A DNA stretch of 64,000 nucleotides from an uncultured Burkholderiales bacterium (GTDB lineage: Bacteria; Pseudomonadota; Gammaproteobacteria; Burkholderiales; Burkholderiaceae). The notes beneath the pieces are model-generated. The model was not told where the DNA came from. It saw nothing but the letters and a program-made list of their open reading frames with translations, and made no database searches. Made by a program: the position numbers and the translations under genes. Positions 1 through 8,070 of this stretch are shown one piece after another. Numbering within the stretch: position 1 is the first letter of the stretch; each line of letters opens with the position of its first letter. The stretch spans positions 98,976-162,975 of the forward strand of contig CAMLJY010000004.1 in NCBI GenBank assembly GCA_946480465.1. Reading direction: 5' to 3'.

Positions 1-293
1 CCGCCCTGGCCCTGCTGGCGGGCGAGGGTGCCGGCCGCAGCCCCGGCCTGCTGCAGCGCCTGGGGCTGGACGAGCTGTCGCTGCGCCGCGGCGAATCGGG
101 CGACCTGGCAGGCACCGTGGTCTCGCTGGGCAAGCAGCTGTCCGAACGCCTGTTCATCGGCTACGAACGCGGGCTCAATGCCGCGGCCGGCTCCTGGCAC
201 CTCCTCTACCGCATCGCCCGCCGCCTGACCCTGCGGCTGCAGGCCGGGGAGGAAAGCGCCGTCGAGGCCGTCTACACCTGGCGCTGGAACTGA
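1..293 (+). CDS. tamB: TamB C-terminus (translocation/assembly module), 5' truncated
   Basis: This is the last 96 codons of a gene that enters from outside the window (reading frame begins at base 3, TGA at 291-293). The residues show the TamB/DUF490 C-terminal pattern: a GKQLSERLFIGYERGL stretch, then LLYRIARRLTLRLQAGEESAVE and a terminal aromatic TWRWN. TamB spans the periplasm and works with the outer-membrane protein TamA or in lipid transport to the outer membrane. Upstream tamA cannot be checked here. A 10-bp palindrome (299-308) just after the stop could help end transcription, but it has no T-tract. Family call is confident; only the end of the gene is visible. Confidence 0.85.
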   Translation, partial: ALALLAGEGAGRSPGLLQRLGLDELSLRRGESGDLAGTVVSLGKQLSERLFIGYERGLNAAAGSWHLLYRIARRLTLRLQAGEESAVEAVYTWRWN

Positions 294-583
294 GATCTGA
301 GGGCCCTCGGGGTGATCGGCCATGCCCGTTCATCACGCCGGCAGACGCCCGCCCGCCGCTGCAAATGTTCGCCTTGGCCCGGGCCGTCGCTTCCATCTGC
401 GCCTGGATGGGACGCCCTCGGGTGTCGAGGCCGGGACCGCGAGGCGGCCACCGCCTCCGCGCCCCGCCCGGAGCGAACACGAGCCGGACCAGCTCGCGGG
501 GCACGACGGCGGCCCGTGGCGGCCGGAGGCATGCGCGTTGCCATGGAGTCAGCTCGAAGGTCTCGAGTCGAAAGGTGGTCCCC

Positions 584-1417
584 ATGAGAGAAGGCAAGCG
601 CATTCACCTGTCCCAGCTGCTGCTGGGCTTAGGGCTCGGAGCCGTGCTGATGTACGTGCTCGATCCGCAGCAGGGCCGGCAGCGGCGGCAGGTCGCCCTG
701 GGCGAGGTGCAGCGCCGCATCCAGCCCATCGCGGGGGCGGGCGGCCGCTGGACTTCGATGGACCGTGACGAGTGGATCCACCAGGCGCGGGCGCATCGCG
801 GCGGCCTGCTCGGCCTGCTGGTCGGCGGTGCCGCCGCCGGCCTGGCGGTGCGCGCGCTGCTGCGCGGCGGCGGATGGCGCGGGGTGGCGCACGGCGGCGC
901 GCGCGGGCAGCCCATCGAGCTGGAGAAGTCGATCCACATCGCCGCCCCGCCCGAGGAGGTGTACCGGCTCTGGAACGATTACGACAACTTTCCCCGCTTC
1001 ATGTCGATGGTGGAGCAGGTGCGGCCGCTCGGCGGCGAGCGGTCGCATTGGGTGGTCAAGGGCCCGGCGGGCGCGCGCGTGGAATGGGACTCGGTCATCA
1101 CCGAGCGCGTGGCGGGCCGGCTGCTGGCGTGGCGCAGCGAGCCCGGGGGCGCCGTCGAGCACGCCGGCCGCGTGCAGTTCACGCCCGCGGCCTCGGGCAC
1201 GCGGGTCACGGTGCACCTGTCCTACCACCCGCCGGGCGGCCGCCTGGGCCATGCCGTGGCCGGCCTGTTCGGGCGCAACCCCGAGCAGGAGATGGATGCC
1301 GACCTGCAGCGCATGAAGTCGTTCATCGAAGAAGGCATGCCGGTTCCGGACAGCAGGCCCGCGACGGTGTCCGGCGCGGTGCGCCCGGACTTCACCGGTG
1401 CCGGCTCCGCCCATTGA
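584..1417 (+). CDS. SRPBCC-family (polyketide cyclase/START-like) membrane protein
   Basis: The 277-residue protein has two hydrophobic stretches (about residues 9-25 and 73-92, the second glycine/alanine-rich like a DUF883-type anchor). A START-like domain follows from about residue 111, opening with IELEKSIHIAAPPEEVYRLWNDYDNFPRFM, the standard first strand and helix of SRPBCC proteins. Such domains bind hydrophobic ligands; substrate and role are unknown. The ATG at 584 is chosen because AAAGGTGG lies just upstream and the hydrophobic segments follow directly. A longer open frame exists upstream without any such signal. The 290 bases between tamB and this gene show no other convincing gene. 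Confidence 0.8.
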   Translation: MREGKRIHLSQLLLGLGLGAVLMYVLDPQQGRQRRQVALGEVQRRIQPIAGAGGRWTSMDRDEWIHQARAHRGGLLGLLVGGAAAGLAVRALLRGGGWRGVAHGGARGQPIELEKSIHIAAPPEEVYRLWNDYDNFPRFMSMVEQVRPLGGERSHWVVKGPAGARVEWDSVITERVAGRLLAWRSEPGGAVEHAGRVQFTPAASGTRVTVHLSYHPPGGRLGHAVAGLFGRNPEQEMDADLQRMKSFIEEGMPVPDSRPATVSGAVRPDFTGAGSAH

Positions 1418-1505
1418 AGAAGCCGTGGTCGCGCCCCGTGACGTTCGTGCCGACCGAATTGCCGCTGCGGCCGCCAGGGTCTTCCCGGCCGCGGCCATGG
1501 CAGCG

Positions 1506-2384
1506 TCATTCGAGGTTTAGCAGGTAGTCCGCGATCAGCCGGGCATGGTGGTCGGTGAGTCCCATGTCCGGCATCGCCGTGCCGTGGTGCAGCGCCTGCG
1601 GCTGCTGCAGCCAGCGCACCAGGTTCGCGTGGGTGTTGGGCAGGCCGCCGGGCAGCAGCTGCCGCCGCGCGAAGCCTTCCAGCGGCGGCCCCACGTGGCT
1701 ATCCGGGCCCGCCAGGCCCGGCACCCGGTGGCAGGCGATGCAGGCGTATTGCCGCAGCGCCAGGCGCGCCTGCTCACGCCTATCACGCGATTGCAGCGGC
1801 TGCTGGTCTGCGGTGGCGGCCGTCGCGCAGCCCGGCGACGCGCCGCAGGCCTGCGATGCGGTCCGGCACTGCTGGGGGTCGGTGCCGGCCATCGTGCGGG
1901 CGTAGTCGGCCGGGGTCAGCGTGGCCAGCCGGTCGACGAAGGCGGTCACGGCCCACAGCTCGCTGTCGGTCAGCCGCAATTCCCAGGCCGGCATGCCGCT
2001 CATCTTGATGCCGTGGCGGGTGATCCAGTACACCTCCTCCGGCCGCCAGCGGCGGGCCGCGTCCACCAGCGGGCCGGGCAGGGGCTGCAGGCTCTTGCCG
2101 ATGTCGTCCTGGGCGACGCCAGGCCCGCCGTGGCACTGCACGCAGTGGTTGCGGTAGCAGGCCGCGCCCAGGGCCAGCCGCTGCGGCTCCCGCAGCGGCG
2201 GCGCCTGCAGGCCGGCGGCCCGGCGGCGCACCGCCTGGTGCATCGTCACTTCCAGCAGCCTGTAGACGAAGGCCGTGTGGGAGGTGGTGGCCGAGATGTC
2301 GTAGATGCCGAGGTGGACGAAGGCGGCCGCTGCCGCCACGGCGAGCAGCGCTGCGGCCAGCAGCGTGGCGAACACGGCTTTCAT
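1506..2384 (-). CDS. Diheme cytochrome c
   Basis: A 292-residue exported or membrane-anchored protein. An uncleaved signal/anchor (about residues 4-26, alanine-rich) is followed by two c-type heme sites, CVQCH and CIACH. Each precedes a methionine-containing axial-ligand region (MSGMPAWE in the first domain, TAMPDMG in the second). It is read divergently from the cytochrome oxidase operon and probably supplies electrons to it or to another periplasmic acceptor. The start at 2384 places the anchor at the N-terminus; upstream in-frame codons are proline/arginine-rich and look non-coding. No strong ribosome binding site is visible. Specific redox partner unknown. Confidence 0.82.
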   Translation of the reverse strand: MKAVFATLLAAALLAVAAAAAFVHLGIYDISATTSHTAFVYRLLEVTMHQAVRRRAAGLQAPPLREPQRLALGAACYRNHCVQCHGGPGVAQDDIGKSLQPLPGPLVDAARRWRPEEVYWITRHGIKMSGMPAWELRLTDSELWAVTAFVDRLATLTPADYARTMAGTDPQQCRTASQACGASPGCATAATADQQPLQSRDRREQARLALRQYACIACHRVPGLAGPDSHVGPPLEGFARRQLLPGGLPNTHANLVRWLQQPQALHHGTAMPDMGLTDHHARLIADYLLNLE

Positions 2385-2472
2385 CGGGGCGGTCGGGGAA
2401 GTCGAGGGTCTCGCCCGCCCAGGCAAGCGGCGCACCTTGCCGGCCGGGCACGATTCCTGTTCCTGCGCCGCC

Positions 2473-2856
2473 ATGCACACCACCTTGCTTGCCGGCGCGC
2501 TGTCCGCCTGGCTCGTCCTGATGGCCGGCTGCGGCGCCCGGCATGGCGCCGGCGAAGGCACGCCCGGCGTTGCGGGCGGGAATGCCGAGCGCGGCCAGCG
2601 CCTGCTGGCGCGCTACCAGTGCGGCAGCTGCCATGCCATTCCCGGCGTGGCGTCGGCCGCGGGGCGCACGGGGCCGCCGCTGATGGCGTTCGGGCGGCGC
2701 AGCTACATCGCCGGCCACGTGCCCAACGGCCCCGAGACGCTGACCCGGTGGCTGCTCGAACCGCAGGCGCTGGTGCCGCATGCGCGCATGCCGGACATGG
2801 GCGCCAGCGAGGCCGATGCGCGCGACATGGCGGCCTACCTCCAGTCGCTGCGATGA
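2473..2856 (+). CDS. Cytochrome c lipoprotein, first gene of the oxidase operon
   Basis: A 127-residue protein with a lipoprotein signal (hydrophobic core then LMAGC lipobox, so Cys near residue 20 would be lipidated) and one heme c site, CGSCH. A methionine ligand motif (ARMPDMG) lies toward the C-terminus, as in small class I cytochromes c. The ATG at 2473 follows from the signal peptide. It sits 88 bases from the start of the divergent diheme cytochrome and upstream of subunit II, so it is likely an electron donor attached to the outer face of the inner membrane or to the outer membrane. The gene ends inside the first copy of a direct repeat. Confidence 0.85.
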   Translation: MHTTLLAGALSAWLVLMAGCGARHGAGEGTPGVAGGNAERGQRLLARYQCGSCHAIPGVASAAGRTGPPLMAFGRRSYIAGHVPNGPETLTRWLLEPQALVPHARMPDMGASEADARDMAAYLQSLR

Positions 2857-3004
2857 GCGCCTCCGCGCGGCCGTTCCGGAGGAGGCGCTCCCCTCCCTCG
2901 GGGAGGTGGCCGCGCAGCGGCCGGAGGGTCGTTCGATGAGCGCCTCCGCGCGGCCGTTCCGGAGGAGGCGCTCCCCTCCCTCGCGCAGCGGCCGGAGGGT
3001 CGCC
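2853..3004 (+). repeat. Two tandem copies of a ~70-82 bp palindrome-rich repeat
   Basis: The stretch from GATGAGCGCCTCC at 2853 is repeated from about 2936. The second copy lacks about 12 bases present in the first (the GGGGAGGTGGCC portion). A third GATGAGCGCC at 3004 forms the start of the subunit II gene. Inside each copy are inverted arms (GCGCCTCC with GGAGGAGGCGC; in copy one also GGCCGC with GCGGCC). It separates the cytochrome c lipoprotein gene from coxB and may form hairpins in the mRNA. It resembles an intergenic REP-like element, but its genome-wide copy number cannot be seen here. Confidence 0.8.
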
Positions 3005-3006
3005 TG

Positions 3007-3951
3007 ATGAGCGCCGTCCCGCCCGCCCAGGCCCCTTCGGTGTTCGCCCCGGCCGGGGTGGAAGCCGCCGCCCTGCACGAGGTGAGCATGGTGCTGCTGG
3101 CCGCCGCCACCGGCATCTTCCTCGGGGTGATGCTGCTGCTCGGCCTGGCACTGCGGCGCGGCGGCAAGCGGCCGGTGCCCACCGCCTGGTGGGTGCTGGG
3201 CGGCGGCATCGGCCTGCCCGTGGCGGTGCTCACGCTGCTGCTGCTGTACGGCACGCTGCGCACCGCGGGCCTGGAGCGCACGCTGGCCGACCCGCCGCTC
3301 GTCGTCAGCGTCACCGGCCGGCTGTGGTGGTGGGAGGTGCGCTACCGCGACCCGGCCGGTGGACAGGACGTGGTGCTGGCCAACGAACTGCGCCTGCCGG
3401 CCGGCCGCCCGGCGCAGATCGCCCTGGCCTCGGACGACGTGGTGCACAGCCTGTGGGTGCCGCAGCTGGGCGGCAAGCGTGACCTGGTGCCGGGGCGCAT
3501 CAACCACCTGGTCTACACGCCCTCGCGCACCGGCGTGTTCCGCGGCGCCTGCGCCGAGTACTGCGGGGCGCAGCACGCGAAGATGGTGCTGCCGGTGGTG
3601 GTGATGCCGCCGGCGGACTTCGCGGCCTGGCTGGCGGCCCAGGCCCGGCCTGCGATCGCCCCGCCGACGGAGCGGCTGGACGCGGGCGTCCGCGCCTTCC
3701 TCGCCCACGGCTGCGCGGCCTGCCACACGGTGCGCGGCCTGAACGGCCCGGTCGGCCGCGGGCCCGACCTCACGCACGTGGCCAGCCGGCTCACGCTGGG
3801 CGCCGGCACGCTGCCCAACGAACCGGGCGCCGCCAAGCGCTGGCTGGTCGGCGTGCAGGCGCTGAAGCCCGGCGCGCGCATGCCGTCCTATGCCCATCTG
3901 GACGCGGCCACGCTCGACGCGCTGGCCGCCTACCTGGAGCACCTGCGATGA
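3007..3951 (+). CDS. coxB: Cytochrome c oxidase subunit II with fused cytochrome c domain
   Basis: A 314-residue caa3-type subunit II. Two N-terminal membrane helices (about residues 26-48 and 60-83) precede the cupredoxin domain, which holds a complete CuA site: His147, then Cys182, Glu184, Cys186, His190 and Met193 in the GACAEYCGAQHAKM region. A C-terminal cytochrome c domain carries CAACH (236-240) and a downstream ARMPSY methionine ligand. Electrons pass from cytochrome c through CuA to subunit I. The tryptophan-rich WWW at about 107-109 matches the usual electron-entry aromatic patch. The stop overlaps the start of the next gene by four bases, indicating coupled translation. Confidence 0.95.
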   Translation: MSAVPPAQAPSVFAPAGVEAAALHEVSMVLLAAATGIFLGVMLLLGLALRRGGKRPVPTAWWVLGGGIGLPVAVLTLLLLYGTLRTAGLERTLADPPLVVSVTGRLWWWEVRYRDPAGGQDVVLANELRLPAGRPAQIALASDDVVHSLWVPQLGGKRDLVPGRINHLVYTPSRTGVFRGACAEYCGAQHAKMVLPVVVMPPADFAAWLAAQARPAIAPPTERLDAGVRAFLAHGCAACHTVRGLNGPVGRGPDLTHVASRLTLGAGTLPNEPGAAKRWLVGVQALKPGARMPSYAHLDAATLDALAAYLEHLR

Positions 3952-6512
3952 GAGGCACCGACGACGACGGCGCGCGCGTGCTGCCCAACCGCCTGCCGCG
4001 CCCGCCGGGCGAGCTGCAGGCGCTGGAACGCGTGTGGGCGCTGCCGCGCGGCTGGCGCTCGGTGACCGCGGTCAACAACACCTACATCGGCAAGCTCTAC
4101 ATCGGCACCGCCCTGCTGTTCCTGCTGCTGGCCGGCGTGCTGGCCCTGCTGATGCGGGCGCAGCTGGCCGTGCCCGGCGCCACGCTGATCGGCCCCGACA
4201 CCTACAACCAGGTCTTCACGATGCACGGCACCGTGATGATGTTCCTGTTCGCGGTGCCGATCGTGGAAGCAGTGGCGGTGTACCTGCTGCCGAACATGCT
4301 GGGCGCGCGCGACCTGCCGTTCCCGCGGCTGTCGGCCTATGCGTACTGGGCCTATGCCTTCGGCGGGCTGGCCTTCTTCTGCTCGCTGTTCTTCGGGCTG
4401 GCGCCCGACGGCGGTTGGTTCATGTACCCGCCGCTCACCAGCGGCGAGCAGTCGCCGGGCATCAACGCGGACTTCTGGCTGCTGGGCATCGGCTTCATCG
4501 AGATCTCCGCCATCGCCGGTGCCATCGAGCTGATCATCGGCATCCTGCTCACCCGCCCGCCCGGCATGACGCTGGGCCGCATGCCCGTGTACGCGTGGGC
4601 GATGCTGATCGTGGGCTTCATGATCGTCTTCGCGTTCCCGGCGGTCATCGCCTGCACCGCGCTGCTGGAGCTGGAGCGGGCCTTCGACTGGCCGTTCTTC
4701 GACGCCAAGCGCGGCGGCGATCCGCTGCTGTGGCAGCACCTGTTCTGGTTCTTCGGCCACCCGGACGTCTACATCATCTTCCTGCCCGCGGCGGGCATGG
4801 TGTCGGTGATGCTGCCGGCGCTGGTGGGCACGCCGCTGGTGGCGCACCGCGCCGTCATCGGCGCCTTGCTGGCCACCGGCTTCTTCAGCTTCGCGCTGTG
4901 GGCGCACCACATGTTCACCGCCGGGCTGGGCTCGCTGAGCCTGGGCTTCGTGTCGGCGGCCAGCATGGCGGTGTCGGTGCCCGCGGGCATCCAGGTGTTC
5001 GCCTGGCTGGCCACGCTGTGGCGCGGCGGGGTGCGCTGGAACACGCCCACGCTCTTCATCGTCGGCTTCCTCGTCACGTTCACGTTAGGCGGACTCACCG
5101 GCGTGATGGTGGCGGCGCTGCCGTTCGACTGGCAGGCGCACGACAGCTACTTCATCGTCGCCCACCTGCATTACGTGCTGATCGGCGGCATGGTGATGCC
5201 GGTGTTCGCCGCGCTGTACTACTGGATGCCGCTGCTGCGCGGCCAGGGCCTGAGCGAACGCTGGGGCCGCTGGGTGTTCTGGCTCGTCTTCGGCGGCTTC
5301 CACCTCACCTTCTTCCCGATGCACGTCGCCGGGCTGCTCGGCATGCCGCGGCGCGTCTACACCTACGACGCCGGGCTGGGCTGGGAGTGGCCGAACCTGC
5401 TGGCCAGTGCCGGCGCGGTGCCGCTGGCGCTGGGCATCGCGCTGCTGATGGTGGACGTGGCGCGCACGCTGCGCCGCCCGCCGGCCGAACACCGCAACCC
5501 CTGGAACGCGCCCACGCTCGAATGGCTGCCGTCGGCCGACTACGGCATGCGCAGCATCCCGCAGGTGGAGGGCCGCGATCCGCTGTGGCGGCGGCCAGGG
5601 CTGGCCGATGAGGTGCGGCAGGGGCGCCACTGGCTGCCCGGCACGGCGACGGGGCTGCGCGAGACCCTCGTCACCACGCCGCTGCGCGCCGAGCCCAGCC
5701 ACGTCATCGTGCTGCCCGGACCGGGGTGGACGCCCGTGCTGGGCGCCCTGGGCACGGCCGCCTTCTTCCTGCTGCTGACGGTGAAGTGGGTGGCATCGGC
5801 CTTCGTCTTCGGCATCGCCGCGGTGGCGTGCGTGTTGATGTGGCTGTGGCAGACGGACCGCCTGCCGGCCACGGGCGTGCAGGTGGCCGACGGTTTGGCT
5901 ATCGAGGGCGTGAATGTTGCCGATGGCACGCGCCTGCCGCTGGGCGCGGTGCGCACCCGCTCGCATTCATGGTGGGCGACGGTGGTGCTGCTGCTGGTCG
6001 ATTTCACCGTGCTGGCCTCGATGGCCTTCGCCCACGTGCACCTGGCCATGCTGCTGCCGGTGTGCCCGCCGCCGGGCGCCGCGCTGCCGCCGCTGGAGCG
6101 GGCGGCGCTGGCGGCCGGTGGTTTCGTCGCCAGCGCCGCGCTGCTGTGGTGGAGTGGCCGGCCGCTGGCCGCGCGTGCGCTGGGGCGCGGCCGCCTGCTG
6201 CCGCTGCTGGTCGCCGCCGGCGCGCTGCTGCTGGCCTTCGGCGGCCTGTACGCGGCGATGCAGGGCACCGGCCTGGCGCCGACCGCGCACGGCTGGAGCG
6301 CGTCCATCGCTGCGCTGGTCGGCTACGTCGGCTTCCGCGTGGTGGTCGTGCTGCTCGCGGCGGCGTTCCTCGGGGCCCGGGTCTGGTGCGGGCTGGTCAC
6401 GGCCCGCCAGCGGGCCAGCTTCGACAACACCGCGCTGCTGTGGTGGGGCTGCTGCGTGCAGGGCGCGGCCGTGGCCTTGCTGCCGCATGCCGTCGCGGCC
6501 TTCATGCCATGA
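3948..6512 (+). CDS. coxA: Cytochrome c oxidase subunit I fused to a subunit III-like domain
   Basis: The 854-residue protein contains a full heme-copper oxidase subunit I (about 40-560) followed by a subunit III-like membrane domain (about 590-854). Visible ligands are His93 (TMHGTVMMF), His271 and Tyr275 of CuB (GHPDVY), His320/His321, and His406/His408 (VAHLHY). The usual D-channel glutamate of GHPEVY is aspartate here (Asp273), and the conserved asparagine after FPR is replaced by serine (FPRLS). Both are expected to affect proton pumping. The I-III fusion and gene order resemble alternative CoxMNOP-type oxidases. No heme A synthesis or Cu assembly genes are nearby in the window. Confidence 0.93.
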   Translation: MRGTDDDGARVLPNRLPRPPGELQALERVWALPRGWRSVTAVNNTYIGKLYIGTALLFLLLAGVLALLMRAQLAVPGATLIGPDTYNQVFTMHGTVMMFLFAVPIVEAVAVYLLPNMLGARDLPFPRLSAYAYWAYAFGGLAFFCSLFFGLAPDGGWFMYPPLTSGEQSPGINADFWLLGIGFIEISAIAGAIELIIGILLTRPPGMTLGRMPVYAWAMLIVGFMIVFAFPAVIACTALLELERAFDWPFFDAKRGGDPLLWQHLFWFFGHPDVYIIFLPAAGMVSVMLPALVGTPLVAHRAVIGALLATGFFSFALWAHHMFTAGLGSLSLGFVSAASMAVSVPAGIQVFAWLATLWRGGVRWNTPTLFIVGFLVTFTLGGLTGVMVAALPFDWQAHDSYFIVAHLHYVLIGGMVMPVFAALYYWMPLLRGQGLSERWGRWVFWLVFGGFHLTFFPMHVAGLLGMPRRVYTYDAGLGWEWPNLLASAGAVPLALGIALLMVDVARTLRRPPAEHRNPWNAPTLEWLPSADYGMRSIPQVEGRDPLWRRPGLADEVRQGRHWLPGTATGLRETLVTTPLRAEPSHVIVLPGPGWTPVLGALGTAAFFLLLTVKWVASAFVFGIAAVACVLMWLWQTDRLPATGVQVADGLAIEGVNVADGTRLPLGAVRTRSHSWWATVVLLLVDFTVLASMAFAHVHLAMLLPVCPPPGAALPPLERAALAAGGFVASAALLWWSGRPLAARALGRGRLLPLLVAAGALLLAFGGLYAAMQGTGLAPTAHGWSASIAALVGYVGFRVVVVLLAAAFLGARVWCGLVTARQRASFDNTALLWWGCCVQGAAVALLPHAVAAFMP

Positions 6513-6871
6513 GACACCCGGCACGGCGGGCCTCGCCTTTCTTCGCCGGCATGTGGTCGGGCACTGCGCCGCTGCTGCTGTGGGCCGCTCACTTTGCGTT
6601 CTGCTACCTCGCGGTCGCGGTGGGCTGCGTGGACCTGCTGGGCAGCAGCCCGTCCATCACGGCGGCGCAGCTGCGGCTGCTGCTGGCGGCCGGCACCGTG
6701 CTTGCGCTGGCCGCCGGACTTTGGCTGCTGCGGCGCGCGTGGCAGGAGGTGCAGCGGCAGCCGGGCGGCTTGTCCCCCAGGGTACGGCTGGTGGGGGCCG
6801 GGCTGGCGCTGGTGGCGATGCTGTGGGCCGGCCTGCCGCTGGCGCTGCTGCCGGTGTGCCACGCCGGCTGA
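6509..6871 (+). CDS. Small membrane protein of the oxidase operon
   Basis: A 120-residue protein beginning at an ATG that overlaps the subunit I/III stop by four bases, which fixes the start and supports co-translation. It has about three hydrophobic segments (residues ~17-40, 53-73, 95-113), the first containing LLLWAAHFAFCYLAVAVGCVD. I do not recognise a named family. Its position and small hydrophobic character suggest a subunit IV-like or assembly component of the oxidase; this is inference from context only. Confidence 0.75.
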   Translation: MRHPARRASPFFAGMWSGTAPLLLWAAHFAFCYLAVAVGCVDLLGSSPSITAAQLRLLLAAGTVLALAAGLWLLRRAWQEVQRQPGGLSPRVRLVGAGLALVAMLWAGLPLALLPVCHAG

Positions 6872-6881
6872 AGATCCGGCG

Positions 6882-6922
6882 GGAAGGCCGACTGGAAGGC
6901 CGACTGGAAGGCCGACTGGAAG
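6882..6922 (+). repeat. 12-bp tandem repeat, about 3.4 copies
   Basis: Three exact copies of GGAAGGCCGACT start at 6882, 6894 and 6906, followed by a partial fourth (GGAAG). It lies in the gap after the oxidase operon and before the CaCA exchanger gene. The unit length is a multiple of three, but no reading frame through it belongs to a recognisable gene. It may vary between strains. Confidence 0.9.
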
Positions 6923-6997
6923 CCCGGTCCGTGGGGCCCGGACGCGGGCGTGCCGGTTGCCGGTGGCCGGGGCGCGCAACCATCCCCATCACGGACC

Positions 6998-8035
6998 ATG
7001 TTCAAGGACCTGCCCCTGTGGGCCAACCTGGCCGCCCTGGCCGCGGCCGCCGTGGCCGTCTGGTGGGCGGGCGCCGGGCTGGCGCGGCATGCCGACGCGC
7101 TGGCGCGCAAGACCGGCATCGGCCAGGCCGTGGTGGGCATGCTGCTGCTGGGCGGCATCACTTCGCTGCCGGAGCTGGCGGTGGCGGTGACCGCGACGCT
7201 GCATGACGCGCCCCTGCTCACCGTCAACGACATCCTCGGCAGCGCGGCGATCAACGTCGTCATCCTGGCGCTGGCCGACGCCCGCTACGGCCGCGGCGCC
7301 CTCACGGCCACGCCGGGCCATCCGCAGGTGCTGCTGCAGGGCGCGCTGTCCGTCGTGCTGCTGTTGCTGACCGCGGCGGCCGTGGTGGCGGGGGACCGCA
7401 TGGTGATCGGCGTGGGCGCGTGGAGCTGGGTGCTGCTGGCCGGCTATGCGGTGTCGGTGCGCATGGTGTCGCGTTCGGCGCACATGCATTCCTGGGTGCC
7501 GGATCCCGACGGACCGCATCACGACGCGCCGCGCGATGCCGGAAAATCCCGCGAACCCGAGGCCTCGCGCGCACGGCTGGTGGGGCGCATCGCGGTGCGC
7601 GGCGCCGTGATCCTGGCCGCCGGCTTCGTGCTGGCCCAGAGCGCTGAGGGCATCGCCGAGCAGAGCGGCCTGGGCAACAGCTTCGTCGGCGCCGTGCTGC
7701 TGGGCCTGTGCACCTCGCTGCCCGAGGTGAGCACCGTGCTCGCCGCGGTGAAGCTGGGCCGCTACGAAATGGCGATAGGCGACGTGTTCGGCACCAACCT
7801 GTTCAACGTGACGATCATCGTGCTGGTCGATGCCATCCACGGCGGCCCGCCGGTGCTGCAGGTGGCGGGTGCGTTCGGCGCCTTCGCGGCGCTGCTGGCG
7901 GCGCTGCTCACGCTGCTGTTCATCGCTGGCGTCATCGAACGCCGGGATCGCACGCTGTGGCGCATGGGGGCCGATTCGCTGGCGGCGCTGGCGGTGTACG
8001 CCGCCGGCCTGGCCGTGCTGTACCGGCTGCGTTGA
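6998..8035 (+). CDS. CaCA-family sodium/calcium exchanger-like protein
   Basis: A 345-residue inner-membrane protein with the two inverted alpha repeats of the Ca2+:cation antiporter family. The first carries GGITSLPELAVAV (about residues 52-64) and the second GLCTSLPEVSTVLAA. The acidic residue in each is the presumed ion ligand. About ten membrane segments are split by a hydrophilic loop rich in His/Asp (HMHSWVPDPDGPHHD). It most resembles YrbG-like exchangers. The ATG at 6998 starts the first helix. Ion specificity cannot be told from sequence. It converges with the next gene; a 12-bp palindrome (8049-8060) sits between them. Confidence 0.88.
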   Translation: MFKDLPLWANLAALAAAAVAVWWAGAGLARHADALARKTGIGQAVVGMLLLGGITSLPELAVAVTATLHDAPLLTVNDILGSAAINVVILALADARYGRGALTATPGHPQVLLQGALSVVLLLLTAAAVVAGDRMVIGVGAWSWVLLAGYAVSVRMVSRSAHMHSWVPDPDGPHHDAPRDAGKSREPEASRARLVGRIAVRGAVILAAGFVLAQSAEGIAEQSGLGNSFVGAVLLGLCTSLPEVSTVLAAVKLGRYEMAIGDVFGTNLFNVTIIVLVDAIHGGPPVLQVAGAFGAFAALLAALLTLLFIAGVIERRDRTLWRMGADSLAALAVYAAGLAVLYRLR

Positions 8036-8070
8036 CGGGCGGGGCCCGCCGCCCGGGCGGCGCGCCGGCC

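Noticed and set aside
8049..8060. CCGCCCGGGCGG palindrome as a terminator
   Set aside because: No loop and no T-tract; GC palindromes of this size are expected in such a sequence.
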